From the NCBI GenBank assembly GCA_002722295.1, contig PBLF01000020.1, forward strand, positions 42,693 through 106,692: 64,000 nt of DNA, given 5' to 3'. Both the position numbers and the translations under genes were made by a program. This DNA comes from Stappia sp. (GTDB lineage: Bacteria > Pseudomonadota > Alphaproteobacteria > Rhizobiales > Stappiaceae). Shown one piece after another: positions 63,834 to 64,000 of this stretch (position 1 is the stretch's first letter; each line of letters begins with the position of its first letter). The notes below the pieces were generated by a model. It was not told the origin of the DNA. It made no database searches and saw only the letters and a list, made by a program, of their open reading frames with translations.

Positions 63834-64000
63834 TCAGATGTGCAAGGCGTGTCCAAGCGCTGCGAAGGCGGCTTCCTGCAGCGCCTCGCTCTGGGTCGGA
63901 TGCGCGTGGATCGCACCGGCGATGTCCTCGGTGACCGCGCCCATTTCGATGGCGAGCGAGAAGGACGCGGACAGCTCCGACACACCGTGGCCGACGGCCT
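63834..64000 (-). CDS. lpdA: Dihydrolipoyl dehydrogenase, C-terminal fragment (runs off the window)
   Basis: Only the last ~55 codons are present. They read [19 protein letters not shown], then [20 protein letters not shown] and [17 protein letters not shown] with the following Glu is the active-site His-Glu pair of the dimer-interface domain in E3 subunits, and the ALHI-type ending is common in alphaproteobacteria. The enzyme reoxidises dihydrolipoamide in 2-oxoacid dehydrogenase complexes. The body of the gene lies beyond the right edge. Confidence 0.85.
   Translation of the reverse strand, partial: AVGHGVSELSASFSLAIEMGAVTEDIAGAIHAHPTQSEALQEAAFAALGHALHI

Overview
The DNA is uniformly GC-rich (roughly two thirds G+C by eye), densely coded and rich in families typical of Alphaproteobacteria, especially Hyphomicrobiales: a DUF2865 protein, CreA, class II DAHP synthase, a short gltX paralogue, a YcbB-type L,D-transpeptidase, three-component TRAP transporters and rhizobial-style palindromic intergenic repeats. 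TRAP and BCCT transporters hint at a marine or saline relative such as Stappiaceae, but I cannot name a genus.

Layout. 1-34.7 kb is ordinary chromosome: metabolic and housekeeping genes (class V aminotransferase, DAHP synthase, nadE, gltX, cysS, cimA, pssA-psd, a DEAD-box helicase, an alcohol dehydrogenase) mixed with membrane, envelope and stress proteins (VIT1-like transporter, YfdX, MFS, L,D-transpeptidase, HupE, BCCT plus universal stress protein). Two repeat blocks lie here: an inverted pair before a DUF559 gene (19.9-20.1 kb) and tandem copies of a ~260-bp element (27.6-28.2 kb).

34.9-41.7 kb is a compact NRPS-independent siderophore locus: an ectoine-synthase-like double cupin, a lysine/ornithine N-hydroxylase, an IucA/IucC synthetase and an Fe(II)/2-oxoglutarate oxygenase on +, facing a DHA2 exporter on -. 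No N-acyltransferase is present in it.

41.9-59.2 kb looks like an undescribed carrier-protein-based biosynthetic cluster. A minus-strand operon encodes acyl-CoA dehydrogenase, acyl carrier protein, B12-binding radical SAM enzyme, two KAS III-like proteins (one with the catalytic Cys replaced by Ser) and a hydroxyisobutyryl-CoA-hydrolase-like protein. A divergent LysR gene sits across an AT-rich region. On + follow ilvD, a TRAP transporter, a YggS-like PLP protein, an unrecognised phosphotransferase-like protein and a free-standing amino-acid adenylation enzyme, ending at a terminator and tRNA-Cys. The combination adenylation enzyme + dehydrogenase + carrier + KAS III-like protein + radical SAM parallels the pyrrole-carboxylate cassettes of aminocoumarin (CloN/CouN) and prodigiosin-type pathways, but the adenylation pocket I read is not the usual prolyl one, so the product is unknown.

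59.7-64 kb holds an Lrp/AsnC regulator divergent from a second TRAP operon (2-oxoacid-binding type by resemblance), a bidirectional terminator and the C-terminus of dihydrolipoyl dehydrogenase running off the edge.
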